NCBI GenBank assembly: GCA_002428805.1
Contig: DIXX01000062.1
Span: 1 to 48,634, forward strand
Source of the DNA: Cetobacterium sp. UBA6069
GTDB lineage: Bacteria; Fusobacteriota; Fusobacteriia; Fusobacteriales; Fusobacteriaceae
DNA length: 48,634 nucleotides
Direction: 5' to 3'
In this document: in pieces, positions 25,625 through 34,557 of the stretch
Layout of the letters: each line of letters opens with the position of its first letter
How positions within the stretch are numbered: position 1 is the stretch's first letter
Program-made: the position numbers and the translations under genes
The notes under the pieces: generated by a model
Databases searched by the model: none
The model's input: the letters and a program-made list of their open reading frames with translations, nothing else
Told to the model about the DNA's origin: nothing

Positions 25625-27595
25625 CTATATTTCTAAAAGCATAAGTTTCAATTTATTCATTTCATCTCTTTTCTTAATAGCTTTTTCAAAATCCAACTCT
25701 TCTGATAATCTCTTTATCTCTTTTAATAAAATATTTATCTCTTTCTCAATCTCTTCTTTACTACTAAAATGTTTTGACTCTTTTTCATTTTCATCTCCAC
25801 TATCCCATGTAAAAAGCGACTCAGAAACTTCTCTATATATATTTTTTGGCTCTATCCCATTTAAAAGGTTATATTCTCTTTGTTTTTTTCTTCTTCTATT
25901 TGTTTCATCTATTGCATATTTCATAGAATCAGTCATAACATCCCCATAAAGAATAACCCTTCCATCAACATTTCTAGCTGCTCTTCCTATCGTTTGAACC
26001 AAAGACCTCTTACTTCTTAAAAAACCCTCTTTATCCGCTTCTAATATCGCAACTAAAGAAACCTCTGGTATATCAAGCCCTTCTCTCAGTAGATTTATTC
26101 CTACAAGAACATCAAACTCACCTTTTCGAAGACCTTTTATTATCTCTATTCTTTCTAAAGTATCTATGTCTGAATGCATATATTTTACTTTAACACCTAA
26201 AGCCATATAGTATTCAGACAGCTCTTCTGCCATTTTTTTTGTAAGCGTAGTTACTAAAACCCTCTCTTTTTTAAGTACATTTTTTCTAATCTCTTCTAAC
26301 AAATCATCGACCTGATTTTTTGTTTCTTTCACTTCAATAACAGGATCTAAAATACCCGTTGGTCTAACCAATTGTTCGGCTATATATCCTTTCGATTTTT
26401 CAATTTCAAAGTCTCCTGGAGTTGCAGAAATAAATATTGTTTGTTTACAATTTTCTCTAAACTCTTCAAATGTCAACGGCCTATTATCTAATGCAGCTTT
26501 TACTCTAAAGCCATTTTGGACCAATGAAGTTTTTCTAGCTCTATCTCCGTTATACATACCTCTTATTTGAGGAACTCCTATATGAGATTCATCTATATAG
26601 ACTACAAAATCTTCTGGAAAATAATCCATTAAAGTATCCGGTTTATCTCCTGGATTTTTATTTGTCAAATATCTCGAATAATTTTCAATACCCTTACAAT
26701 ACCCAATTTCTCTCATCATCTCTAAATCATATTCTGTTCTTTGCTTTAATCTCTGAGCTTCTAAAAGTTTACCTTTTTCTTCAAACTCTTTAACTTCAAT
26801 TTTCAAATCAGCTTTGATTCTCTCTACTATGGCTTCTTGCTCACTTTCTTCCGTCACATAGTGTGTAGCTGGAGATATTGCTATTCTCTCTATATTTTTT
26901 TTAATTTTTTGACCTGTCAAAGTATTGATTTCTGATATCTCTTCTATATCATCACCCCAAAACTCTATTCTATAACCACTTTCCATGTAAGATGGATATA
27001 TATCAATTACATCACCTTTTACTCTAAACTTACCTCTTTCAAATGCAAGATCATTTCTTTCATATCTTAATTCTATCAATTTAGAAATTAACTTTTTTCT
27101 ACTGTATCCTGTTTTTCTATCAATTGCAATCGTTAATTTTTTATATGTCTCTGGTGATCCTAGTCCATATATAGCTGAAACTGATGCTACAATTATGACA
27201 TCTTTTCTATTTATAAGTGCAGCTGTTGCAGCATTTCTAAATTTATCTATCTCATCATTTATTGAAGAATCCTTTTCTATATAGGTATCAGTTGTTGCTA
27301 TATAAGCTTCTGGTTGGTAATAATCATAATAAGATACAAAATACTCCACTGCATTTTCAGGAAAGAAACTTCTATATTCAGAGAAAAGTTGAGCAGCTAA
27401 TGTTTTATTAGGAGCTAAAATCAAAGCTGGTCTTCCACTTTCTTTTATTATATTTGCTACGGTAAAGGTTTTTCCAGATCCAGTAACTCCTAAAAGAGTT
27501 TGATCTTTCACACCATCTTCCAATCCTTTTACTAATTTTTTTATCGCTGCAGGTTGATCCCCTGTAGGAACGTATTTAGATTTTATTTTAAACAT
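25625..27595 (-). CDS. uvrB: Excinuclease ABC subunit B
   Basis: UvrB is the damage-verifying helicase-like subunit of nucleotide excision repair. The 656-aa protein has Walker A GVTGSGKTF (36-44), the beta-hairpin beginning YYDYYQPEAY (89-98), helicase motifs including YIDESH and the QTIGRAARN motif VI, and a C-terminal UVR domain for UvrC contact. I placed the start at the ATG preceded by GGAGG (MFKIKSKYVP); the frame is open 14 codons further but that stretch runs through an intergenic hairpin. Confidence 0.97.
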   Translation of the reverse strand: MFKIKSKYVPTGDQPAAIKKLVKGLEDGVKDQTLLGVTGSGKTFTVANIIKESGRPALILAPNKTLAAQLFSEYRSFFPENAVEYFVSYYDYYQPEAYIATTDTYIEKDSSINDEIDKFRNAATAALINRKDVIIVASVSAIYGLGSPETYKKLTIAIDRKTGYSRKKLISKLIELRYERNDLAFERGKFRVKGDVIDIYPSYMESGYRIEFWGDDIEEISEINTLTGQKIKKNIERIAISPATHYVTEESEQEAIVERIKADLKIEVKEFEEKGKLLEAQRLKQRTEYDLEMMREIGYCKGIENYSRYLTNKNPGDKPDTLMDYFPEDFVVYIDESHIGVPQIRGMYNGDRARKTSLVQNGFRVKAALDNRPLTFEEFRENCKQTIFISATPGDFEIEKSKGYIAEQLVRPTGILDPVIEVKETKNQVDDLLEEIRKNVLKKERVLVTTLTKKMAEELSEYYMALGVKVKYMHSDIDTLERIEIIKGLRKGEFDVLVGINLLREGLDIPEVSLVAILEADKEGFLRSKRSLVQTIGRAARNVDGRVILYGDVMTDSMKYAIDETNRRRKKQREYNLLNGIEPKNIYREVSESLFTWDSGDENEKESKHFSSKEEIEKEINILLKEIKRLSEELDFEKAIKKRDEMNKLKLMLLEI

Positions 27596-27605
27596 AATAA
27601 CCTCC

Positions 27606-27635
27606 ATTAAAATAGGGAGAGGTTTCTCCTCTCCC
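27606..27635 (-). terminator. Hairpin between trmN6 and uvrB (weak terminator)
   Basis: A perfect 8-bp GC-rich stem, GGGAGAGG/CCTCTCCC (27615-27622 and 27628-27635), followed on the minus strand by TATTTTAATGG. The T tract is short and runs into the uvrB ribosome binding site, so partial termination or attenuation is more likely than a full stop. Confidence 0.5.
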
Positions 27636-27646
27636 ATAAAGTATCT

Positions 27647-28321
27647 CTAATTATCGTTTAAAAAAATCGGAGTTTCAATTTTCAATATATTTTTTCTCCC
27701 TTTACTTGCTTCAATCAAAACTATACTTGAGTCCTTGTCTTTTGAATAGTGAACGAATTTAACTCTTTTTACAGAAAATCCACATTTCCCAAGTTCCTCT
27801 GATATCTCCAAAAATCTATAACTTTTATGAACCATAAATAGTTCGCCTCTTGGTTTTAAGAGTCTTTTTGCATTCTCTACAAACTCTTTTAGATTTAACT
27901 TAATCTCATGTCTTGCAATACTTTTCATATCTTTATCATTGATCTCTTTTCCATCCAATACCATATATGGTGGATTTGATATTATATAATCATAAGTATT
28001 TCCCTCTCCAAGATTTTTTACATCCATATTTACAACTTCAACCTTATCTTCTAAGTTGTTTCTTTTTATATTTCTAATTGCTAGCTCTGCAATCTCTTTT
28101 TGGATTTCAACAGCTTTCATTTTAGTTATTTTATCTTTTGCACATAGAAGTACTGGAATTGCTCCGTTTCCTGTTCCAATCTCTAAAACCTTAGCATTTT
28201 TCTTTCCATTAAAAAAATTGGCCAGTAAAACTGCATCTGTTCCAAATCTAAATCCATCTTTTTTCTGGATTAAACTATATCCTTCACAGATCTGTGCGAT
28301 ATCTTCATTCTCTAAAACCAT
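27647..28321 (-). CDS. trmN6: tRNA1(Val) adenine-37 N6-methyltransferase-like protein
   Basis: A 224-aa SAM-dependent methyltransferase of the YfiC/YabB (TrmN6) group. It has the start GYSLIQKKDGFRFGTDAVLLANF typical of the family, the SAM site EIGTGNGAIP (47-56) and the N6-amino-methylase motif NPPY (116-119). The gene follows the ricT homologue as yabB follows yaaT in B. subtilis, apart from one missing gene. The nearest SD-like element is rather far (12 nt) from the ATG. Substrate assignment is by family resemblance. Confidence 0.82.
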   Translation of the reverse strand: MVLENEDIAQICEGYSLIQKKDGFRFGTDAVLLANFFNGKKNAKVLEIGTGNGAIPVLLCAKDKITKMKAVEIQKEIAELAIRNIKRNNLEDKVEVVNMDVKNLGEGNTYDYIISNPPYMVLDGKEINDKDMKSIARHEIKLNLKEFVENAKRLLKPRGELFMVHKSYRFLEISEELGKCGFSVKRVKFVHYSKDKDSSIVLIEASKGRKNILKIETPIFLNDN

Positions 28322-28330
28322 CTATTCTTA

Positions 28331-29314
28331 CTACTCCTTTTCTAAAACTTTATGCTGTAACTCATCTTTTGATAAAACATTTTGTAGTTTCTTAGCTTCT
28401 TTTTTATTAAACTTTATCTCTTCGATAAGAACTTTCATAATTCCTTTACCTTCAACATCTACGTACAAGAATCCATTTAAAGGACTAATACTCATTACTT
28501 TTCCATCACCTTTAGTCGTTTTTACCAATTGATTAACTGCTGGATAAACTCTTAAAGCTTCTTCATATTGCTTGTATTCATAATTTATACAACAAAGTAA
28601 TCTTCCGCATACCCCTGAAATTTTAGTTGGATTTATTACTAAACCTTGATCCCTTGCCATCTTTATAGATACAGAATCAAACTTATTTATAAACGTTCTA
28701 CAACAAAGTTCTTTTCCACATACTCCAATATTTCCAAGAATTCTTGCTTCATCTCTTACACCAATCTGTCTTAGTTCTATTCTTAACTTAAAAATATTTG
28801 CTAAATCTTTTACTAAATCTCTAAAATCTATTCTACCTTCAGCTGTAAAATAGAATATAAGCTTTGTTTTATCAAAAGTAAACTCTGTCTCTATAAGCTT
28901 CATCGGAAGTTTATGGTGACTTATTCTTTCTTTACAAACTTTAAAAGCCTCTTTAGCTTCTAGACGAAGTATATCATATTTTTTTATCTCATCTTCACTT
29001 GCTTTTTTTACAACCGGTTTTAATGGTAAAACTAAAACTCTTTCTGGAAGTTGCATTGGTCCTCCATAAACAATACCAATCTCTTTTCCTCTAATAGTAT
29101 CAACTATTACTTTATCACCTTTTTTATAATCAACATCATCTACAATTTCAAAACTATATCTTTTTTTTGTAGTTTCAAACATAACACCTAATATATTATA
29201 AAGTTTATTTGGGTCTGAAGTAATCTCTTCGGCTACTTCTTCTCCTACTTCATTTACTTTTGGTAATGTTGTTTCATCTATATTTTTATCTATTTCTAAG
29301 TTTCCTTGTGTCAT
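28331..29314 (-). CDS. ricT: PSP1 domain protein (RicT/YaaT family)
   Basis: A 327-aa protein with an acidic N-terminal tail and a PSP1 C-terminal domain, marked by paired motifs GVCGKELCC (197-205) and GVCGRLLCC (234-242). In B. subtilis the homologue YaaT/RicT is part of the Ric (Y) complex that carries Fe-S clusters and stimulates RNase Y-dependent mRNA processing. No ricA or ricF homologue is in the window. GGGAGG lies before the ATG. It is first in the unit running to dprA. Confidence 0.9.
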   Translation of the reverse strand: MTQGNLEIDKNIDETTLPKVNEVGEEVAEEITSDPNKLYNILGVMFETTKKRYSFEIVDDVDYKKGDKVIVDTIRGKEIGIVYGGPMQLPERVLVLPLKPVVKKASEDEIKKYDILRLEAKEAFKVCKERISHHKLPMKLIETEFTFDKTKLIFYFTAEGRIDFRDLVKDLANIFKLRIELRQIGVRDEARILGNIGVCGKELCCRTFINKFDSVSIKMARDQGLVINPTKISGVCGRLLCCINYEYKQYEEALRVYPAVNQLVKTTKGDGKVMSISPLNGFLYVDVEGKGIMKVLIEEIKFNKKEAKKLQNVLSKDELQHKVLEKE

Positions 29315-29401
29315 CTGTCCTCCCGCGAAAATCTTAACGTTCTATAATATAGAGTATATCATATTTTTTATCTTTTAAGAATTTATTTTGAGATAATTTA
29401 A

Positions 29402-30253
29402 CTACTCTAAAACTTCCTTTAACTCTTTCAACGCTTTTAAAATTCTTGGAGATGGTCTGTTTATACTTTCATCTATATAGTACACTTTTCTATTTTTTAT
29501 AGCGCTTATATCCTGCCATTCATCTCTTTTTAATATTTTTTCTACGGTCTCTTTTCTATCCTCACTAACTAATATCACTTCAGGATTTCTTTCTAAAATA
29601 CTTTCTAATGCTGGTGATATCCAACCTTTATTATCTCTAAATATATTTTCTCCACCAACGCTCTCTAATACATCATTTAAAAATGTTTCAGATCCTGTTG
29701 TATAAATCGGTTTATCCGAAATTTCAAAATAAATTTTTCTTTTTTTCAACTCTTTGCTTGAAGCAACCTCTTTTAATTCTTTTAAAAATCTATTTTTCAA
29801 ATCTTCTGCTTCATTTTTTTTATTTAAAATTTCTCCTATTTCATCAACTGAATCAGCTATTTCATATAAATTCCTCGGACTTTTTATTACATACACTGGA
29901 ATTCCAACTTCATCAAAAAATTTCAAGCTTTCTTTTCCTTTTTTTATATTGTGATAGGATGTAATTACTAAATCTGGCATTAACTCCACTATTTTCTCTT
30001 CATTCAGATCATCGCTTCTAAAAAAACCTTTTCCATTTAATCTTTCATCCACTTTTTCTGAATAGTTATCTACCCCTACTAATAAATCTATAAATCCCAT
30101 ATCTACAATAATCTCTGTGTTAGATGGAACTGTTGAAACTACTCTTTTAATATGCTCTGGTGTTTGGATTTTTCTTCCTGTACTATCCACTAATATTTTT
30201 GAAAAACAAATTGTGAAAATAAAAGCATTTAATATCATTATCTTTTTTAACAT
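29402..30253 (-). CDS. Periplasmic binding protein, vitamin B12/siderophore type (BtuF-like)
   Basis: The 283-aa protein has a signal peptide (MLKKIMILNAFIFTICFS) and the class III binding-protein fold: DSTGRKIQTPEHIKRVVSTVPSNTEI, then GVDNYSEK, MPDLVITSYHN and a C-terminal YYIDESINRPSPRI segment. Such proteins deliver cobalamin, haem or siderophores to a BtuCD-type ABC importer. Its place after a riboswitch-controlled TonB receptor favours a cobalamin-type ligand. No permease or ATPase gene follows; the next gene is ricT. Start: ATG at 30253 with AAGGAG; a longer frame upstream overlaps the terminator. Confidence 0.82.
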   Translation of the reverse strand: MLKKIMILNAFIFTICFSKILVDSTGRKIQTPEHIKRVVSTVPSNTEIIVDMGFIDLLVGVDNYSEKVDERLNGKGFFRSDDLNEEKIVELMPDLVITSYHNIKKGKESLKFFDEVGIPVYVIKSPRNLYEIADSVDEIGEILNKKNEAEDLKNRFLKELKEVASSKELKKRKIYFEISDKPIYTTGSETFLNDVLESVGGENIFRDNKGWISPALESILERNPEVILVSEDRKETVEKILKRDEWQDISAIKNRKVYYIDESINRPSPRILKALKELKEVLE

Positions 30254-30278
30254 TAAAATCTCTCCTTCAAATAATATG

Positions 30279-30310
30279 AAAAATGCTCCTTTCACATTTT
30301 GAAAAGAGCA
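30279..30310 (-). terminator. Terminator between the TonB receptor and the binding-protein gene
   Basis: An 11-bp stem (30284-30294 with 30300-30310, one G-U pair in RNA) and a 5-nt loop, followed on the minus strand by five T and CATATT. It lies only 26 bp before the binding-protein ATG, so it likely lowers rather than abolishes downstream expression. Confidence 0.75.
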
Positions 30311-30318
30311 CCTCTTTC

Positions 30319-32202
30319 TTAGAAGCTGTATTTAACTCCTAAATAATAATTTCTTTCTGCTGCTGGATAGTAGCTAAACTTTCCACTACTATATCCTACA
30401 TAATCATAATATTTTTCATTAAATAGATTATTTACTCCTGCACTTACAATTAATCCATCTTTAAAATCATAAGAGAATGATACTCCTGATAAAATATAGT
30501 TATCAACTTTAGAACCTAAATTCTCTTCATCCCCATTCGCATACATTTTTCCATAATATTCCCAAGAGTTATTTAAAGTCAATTTATCATTAAACTTATA
30601 GTTTAGATTTAATACTCCTTTTATATTTGGAACTCCTGGAATATCCTTTCCATCTTTAAACTCTGTTTTCATATATGTCAGTGATTCTGAAATCGTCAGT
30701 TTATCAAAGTAGTGTTCTAGTGAAAATTCGATTCCTTTTCTTTTACTAATTCCATCTAAGTTTCTATTGCTTTTTTTATCTGCTGAGTCATTCTTTCCAT
30801 AGAAAATCTCATTCTCAGTTTCAATATAGAATACAGATGTTGAAACATAAGTATTTCCTAAATAATCTTTCATACCTATTTCATAAGTTTCTGTTCTTTG
30901 AGGTTTATATTCTCCATCCCAAGCACGAATCTCATCAGTATTTGGTGCTCTGAACCCAGTTGTGTAACTTATATAAGTCGATCCTGAATCCGAGTACATA
31001 TAACTTCCTGTCAATTCAACTGCATCCTCTTTAAATTTCTTATTATAAGAGTTTTTCTTTTTGTCGATACCATTGTACTCTATATTTTGCCTTCTATACC
31101 CTTGAGTAAATCTAAATTTATCAATCGTATAGCTATTTATTAAAAATCCACCTAATGAATCTTTTTCAGCCTTTCCACTTCCATAAGCAAAATCTGTCGT
31201 ATGCCCTTTGTAAATATCTCCACCTACAACTACATAACTACTATCTAAATAAGAATATTTCAATTGTGGTTTTAAGTATTTTATTTCAGTTTTATAATTA
31301 CTTCCATTTGAAGAGTATCTTTCATGAGTAAATGTTCCTAACAGTTTAAACTCCAAATCAGAGTTTATATTATATACATAATCCCCTATGAAATCATTTT
31401 TTTCTGTTTTCCCATCGACTCTCCATGCGTTAGTATTCGATTGTGTTCTATCTTCCTCAATCTCTTCTCTTGTTAAGCTTCCAGGAGCTCTAAACTCAGT
31501 ATTTGAATAGTTATATTTAAATCCAAACTCACCTTCTGACAATTTATATCTACTTCTAAATCCGAAGCTTTCTAAATCATCTTTAGCATAATCTCTATAT
31601 CCGTCTTTTTCCTTTTTCAAGTAATCTAACTCTAAAGATAAATTTTCATTAATTTTAGTTCCATATATAGCTTGTTGTTTTTTTAATCCATAAGATCCTA
31701 TTTCGCTATTTAAATTTCCATAACTCTTTTTATTTTTTGGCATCTTAGTTACAATATTTATTATTCCTCCAATTGCTCCATCTCCATATAAAACAGAACC
31801 TCCTGATGGAATAACCTCTATTCTTTCTATATTATCTACTGGTATTGAACTTGTTTTATATCCTGATAAATCTATCGAATTTATCGGTGCTCCATCTACA
31901 AGAACAACTATATTCGACTTTGCTGTTGCACCTTGTCCTCTCATATCAAAAGCTGCATCTGCTCCACCCATCTCTTTAACAGTTACACTCGATACTAACT
32001 TCAAAGCTTCTGCTACTGTCTTAGCTCCTCTTTGTGCTATCTCTTCTGCAGTTAAAATAGTTATATTTTTAGGAATATCCGCTACTGTTGCAGAGCTATT
32101 TTCACTTGTTATAACACTTTCCTCTAACTTGATAACCTTTTCTTCTGCTATAGCTAAATTAGCTGCAGCAACTAATGCTACTAATAGAAATTTTTTATTC
32201 AC
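30319..32202 (-). CDS. btuB: TonB-dependent outer-membrane receptor (BtuB-like)
   Basis: A 627-aa outer-membrane transporter: signal peptide (MNKKFLLVALVAAANLAIA), a plug domain (about 25-155) with DIPKNITILTAEEI, VLVDGAPINSIDL and the IERIEVIPSGGSVLYGDGAIGGIINI block, then a beta-barrel ending in the terminal phenylalanine signature (YYLGVKYSF). A cobalamin riboswitch sits in its 5' leader, so the ligand is most likely cobalamin or a related corrinoid. GGGAGG precedes the ATG. The cognate TonB-ExbBD system is not in this window. Confidence 0.9.
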   Translation of the reverse strand: MNKKFLLVALVAAANLAIAEEKVIKLEESVITSENSSATVADIPKNITILTAEEIAQRGAKTVAEALKLVSSVTVKEMGGADAAFDMRGQGATAKSNIVVLVDGAPINSIDLSGYKTSSIPVDNIERIEVIPSGGSVLYGDGAIGGIINIVTKMPKNKKSYGNLNSEIGSYGLKKQQAIYGTKINENLSLELDYLKKEKDGYRDYAKDDLESFGFRSRYKLSEGEFGFKYNYSNTEFRAPGSLTREEIEEDRTQSNTNAWRVDGKTEKNDFIGDYVYNINSDLEFKLLGTFTHERYSSNGSNYKTEIKYLKPQLKYSYLDSSYVVVGGDIYKGHTTDFAYGSGKAEKDSLGGFLINSYTIDKFRFTQGYRRQNIEYNGIDKKKNSYNKKFKEDAVELTGSYMYSDSGSTYISYTTGFRAPNTDEIRAWDGEYKPQRTETYEIGMKDYLGNTYVSTSVFYIETENEIFYGKNDSADKKSNRNLDGISKRKGIEFSLEHYFDKLTISESLTYMKTEFKDGKDIPGVPNIKGVLNLNYKFNDKLTLNNSWEYYGKMYANGDEENLGSKVDNYILSGVSFSYDFKDGLIVSAGVNNLFNEKYYDYVGYSSGKFSYYPAAERNYYLGVKYSF

Positions 32203-32244
32203 TTTCTTTTAATCCTCCCAATCTGTCACTCGCAGATTTAAATT

Positions 32245-32385
32245 TTATGGCAGGTCTCCTGACTCAACTTCATCCTAACAATAGCCCTTCCCAGTTTCCC
32301 AGTGGTATCACTATTTTCGTCCATTTTACAGTGGCGTGACCGTTTAAGATTTTCACTTAATTCCCTTTTAATTTAAAAACCATAC
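32245..32385 (-). ncRNA. Cobalamin riboswitch
   Basis: In the minus-strand leader of the TonB receptor gene. The B12 box AGTCAGGAGACCTGCC (32264-32249) is a full match to the conserved motif. Upstream in order are the conserved AAGTGAAAATC, GCCACTG and CTGGGAAGG elements of the cobalamin aptamer. A short hairpin (ATCTG/CAGAT, about 32221-32237) lies between the box and the GGGAGG ribosome binding site and there is no T-run terminator, so control is probably at translation initiation. Boundaries are approximate. Confidence 0.93.
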
Positions 32386-32391
32386 TAATTT

Positions 32392-32397
32392 ATTATA
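32392..32397 (-). promoter_or_regulatory. -10 element for the riboswitch-receptor transcript
   Basis: A perfect minus-strand TATAAT just upstream of the riboswitch. No good -35 box is seen at 16-18 bp. Confidence 0.5.
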
Positions 32398-32458
32398 CTA
32401 CAATTATTTTCTTTTTAAAAGTTTTAACCTTTTAACGAACATGTTTTTTTAAATAATC

Positions 32459-32487
32459 TTGATTTTTTTTAATTCTTTAAGTATAAT
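32459..32487 (+). promoter_or_regulatory. Promoter of ogt
   Basis: TTGATT (32459-32464), 17-bp spacer, perfect TATAAT (32482-32487), divergent from the cobalamin riboswitch promoter; ogt starts 28 bp downstream. Confidence 0.7.
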
Positions 32488-32515
32488 TTAAAATTATGTT
32501 TTAGTAGGAGGTTTC

Positions 32516-32995
32516 ATGAAAAATATAGTCCCTGGTTATTTTTATATTTTCGATACTCCACTTGGATTACTTAAAATAGAAGGCAATGAAGAGGAGATAA
32601 CTAAAATAGAGTTAAACAACCCCACTTCAAATAGAACTTTTAAACTTACAAAACTTTTAGAACAAGCCTTTAAAGAGATTGAAGAGTTTTTAAATGGTAA
32701 AAGAAAGTATTTTACTTTTAAAATCAACCCAAGAGGAACTGAGTTCCAAAGGTCTGTTTGGAATGCTCTTTTAAAAATTCCTTACGGCGAAGTTAAATCC
32801 TATAAAGATATCGCTATTGCTATTGGCAATCCAAAAGCTTGTAGAGCTGTAGGAATGGCTAACAATAAAAACCCAATTCCTATTGTTATTCCCTGCCACA
32901 GAGTTATTGGAAGTAATGGGAAATTAACTGGTTATGCATATGGATTAACCTTAAAGGATGAACTGTTATATTTAGAAAAAAAAGGTACAAAATAA
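32516..32995 (+). CDS. ogt: Methylated-DNA--protein-cysteine methyltransferase
   Basis: A suicide DNA-repair enzyme that takes the methyl group from O6-methylguanine onto its own cysteine. The 159-aa protein has an N-terminal ribonuclease-H-like part and the C-terminal active-site domain: GTEFQRSVWNALLKIPYGEVKSY, RAVGMANNKNPIPIVIPCHRV with acceptor C127, and the following GKLTGYAYG. AGGAGG precedes the ATG. It is a single plus-strand gene with its own promoter. Confidence 0.96.
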   Translation: MKNIVPGYFYIFDTPLGLLKIEGNEEEITKIELNNPTSNRTFKLTKLLEQAFKEIEEFLNGKRKYFTFKINPRGTEFQRSVWNALLKIPYGEVKSYKDIAIAIGNPKACRAVGMANNKNPIPIVIPCHRVIGSNGKLTGYAYGLTLKDELLYLEKKGTK

Positions 32996-33008
32996 TTTGT
33001 ACCTTTTT
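32976..33008. terminator. Bidirectional terminator between ogt and putP
   Basis: A 13-bp stem AAAAAGGTACAAA/TTTGTACCTTTTT (32979-32991, 32996-33008) with a 4-nt loop containing the ogt stop. T runs exist on both strands, so it can end ogt and putP transcripts. Confidence 0.88.
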
Positions 33009-33010
33009 CA

Positions 33011-34444
33011 TTATGCTTCAACTATCCTTTTATAAAATACTTTTTCAGATATATAAACTGTTATAAAGTTACTCATAAATCCTGGTAATAATTCATACAT
33101 ATAAACATCTAAGCCTACAACTTTCCAGATTAAAAACACGAATATTCCAACTAAAATTCCTGATAAAACACTTTTTGCATTAACATCTTTTAAATATAGA
33201 ACCGATATTATTGCTGGTCCAAATATTGTTCCAAATCCTCCCCAAGCATATGCAACTAACGATAACACTTTAGCATTTTGATTCAGAGCAAATAATAGAG
33301 CTAGTAATGCAATAACAACTACACAAACTCTTCCTACAAACATAATCTCTTTGTCAGTAGCATCTCTTTTCACATATTTATAAAAATCTTCAGTTAATGT
33401 TGTTGATGACACTAACAGTTGAGAATCTATAGTCGACATAATTGCAGACAATATCGCTGCTAGCAAAATTCCAGCTACCCAAGGATTAAACAACTCTTTT
33501 ATCATATAAATGAATATTTTTTCAGCATCTCCTCCAAGTTGACTTACCTCTTTAAACAAAGGAATTCCTAAAAGTCCAATTGCAATAGCTCCTACCAATG
33601 AAATCAATACCCAAATCATAGCTATTCTTCTTGATTTTTTTAGTTCTTTAACATCACTTATACTCATAAATCTAACTAAGATGTGTGGTTGTCCAAAATA
33701 TCCCAATCCCCAAGCTAGCGAAGATAAAATTCCTAAGATTCCTATGTCTTTTCCACCTTGTTTGAATATATCGAAAGTGATTCCTTTCAATTCCATACCT
33801 TGCTTTACTGTTTCTAAATCTCCAACTTTATAATACGCCATAATCGGAACAGCTACTATCGCCATAAACATAAGGACACCTTGGAAAAAATCTGTCCAAC
33901 ATGAAGCTAAGTATCCACCCATGAATGTATAAACAACTATTGTTACAGCACCAATAACTACTGCGATTTTATAATCTATTCCCAGTATTGATTCAAATAG
34001 TTTTCCTGCTGCGACCAATCCAGACGACGAGTATATTGTAAAGAAAAACAGTGTTCCTACCGCTAAAATTTTTCTAATAGTTCCTCTATCATCTTTTAAC
34101 TTTCTTTCCAAAAATGTTGGTAGAGTCAGGGTATCCTCAATCTCTGTTTCTACTCTTAATTTTGGTGCTATGAACTTCCAGTTTAAGTAAGTTCCTACAG
34201 CTAGTCCAATCACAACCCAAATCTCTCCAAATCCTGAAAGGTAAACTGCACCAGGCAATCCCATAAGCAACCACCCACTCATATCACTCGCTTGCGCTGA
34301 TAATGCTGTTACCCAACTCCCAACTCCTCTTCCACCTATAAGATAATCTTCTGAACTGGAGGTTTTTCCATAAAAATAAACTCCCACTCCAATTAAAAAT
34401 ATTAAATACGCTCCAAATGTTATAAATGTTTCTACTCCTATCAT
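33011..34444 (-). CDS. putP: Sodium/proline symporter
   Basis: PutP imports proline with Na+ through the inner membrane (SSS family). The 477-aa protein has about 13 hydrophobic helices; SAQASDMSGWLLMGLPGA (49-66) is the proline-transporter form of the helix-2 sodium-site motif. SSSGLVAAGK, the WGLGYFGQPHILVRFM segment and LSAIMSTIDSQLLVSS also fit PutP. Length is slightly below E. coli PutP (about 500 aa). GGAGGAG precedes the ATG. The 5' leader holds a proline-rich leader peptide and a terminator (see 34472-34755), so expression is likely raised when proline is scarce. A catabolic putA or proline reductase gene is not present nearby. Confidence 0.93.
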   Translation of the reverse strand: MIGVETFITFGAYLIFLIGVGVYFYGKTSSSEDYLIGGRGVGSWVTALSAQASDMSGWLLMGLPGAVYLSGFGEIWVVIGLAVGTYLNWKFIAPKLRVETEIEDTLTLPTFLERKLKDDRGTIRKILAVGTLFFFTIYSSSGLVAAGKLFESILGIDYKIAVVIGAVTIVVYTFMGGYLASCWTDFFQGVLMFMAIVAVPIMAYYKVGDLETVKQGMELKGITFDIFKQGGKDIGILGILSSLAWGLGYFGQPHILVRFMSISDVKELKKSRRIAMIWVLISLVGAIAIGLLGIPLFKEVSQLGGDAEKIFIYMIKELFNPWVAGILLAAILSAIMSTIDSQLLVSSTTLTEDFYKYVKRDATDKEIMFVGRVCVVVIALLALLFALNQNAKVLSLVAYAWGGFGTIFGPAIISVLYLKDVNAKSVLSGILVGIFVFLIWKVVGLDVYMYELLPGFMSNFITVYISEKVFYKRIVEA

Positions 34445-34471
34445 CTCTATCTCCTCCGATTTTTTTTAAAT

Positions 34472-34514
34472 AAAAAGAGGGCCACCTAAGTACAACTGTA
34501 CCTAAGTGACCCTC
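34472..34514 (-). terminator. Attenuator terminator upstream of putP (segments 4 and 5)
   Basis: An 18-bp stem (34477-34494 with 34497-34514) of which three pairs are G-U in RNA, 2-nt nominal loop, followed on the minus strand by TTTTTATTT. It ends 27 bp before the putP ATG, so transcripts reaching putP must read through it. Its 5' arm (34497-34506, RNA CUUAGGUACA) can instead pair with the upstream segment at 34561-34570. Confidence 0.9.
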
Positions 34515-34557
34515 GTTAAAAGAATCCTATAAAAATAATCTTTTTTAAAAGTTATTT

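Noticed and set aside
28056..28532. A 158-codon plus-strand open frame across trmN6 and ricT
   Set aside because: It is antisense to two well-supported genes, is rich in Phe, Ser, Ile and Leu as reverse complements of this DNA are, and has no ribosome binding site or known domain.
34477..34514. T-box riboswitch upstream of putP
   Set aside because: The AGGTGG in the terminator arm recalls part of a T-box, but the conserved T-box sequence, a specifier loop and the standard stem I are absent. The peptide-coding leader explains the region better.
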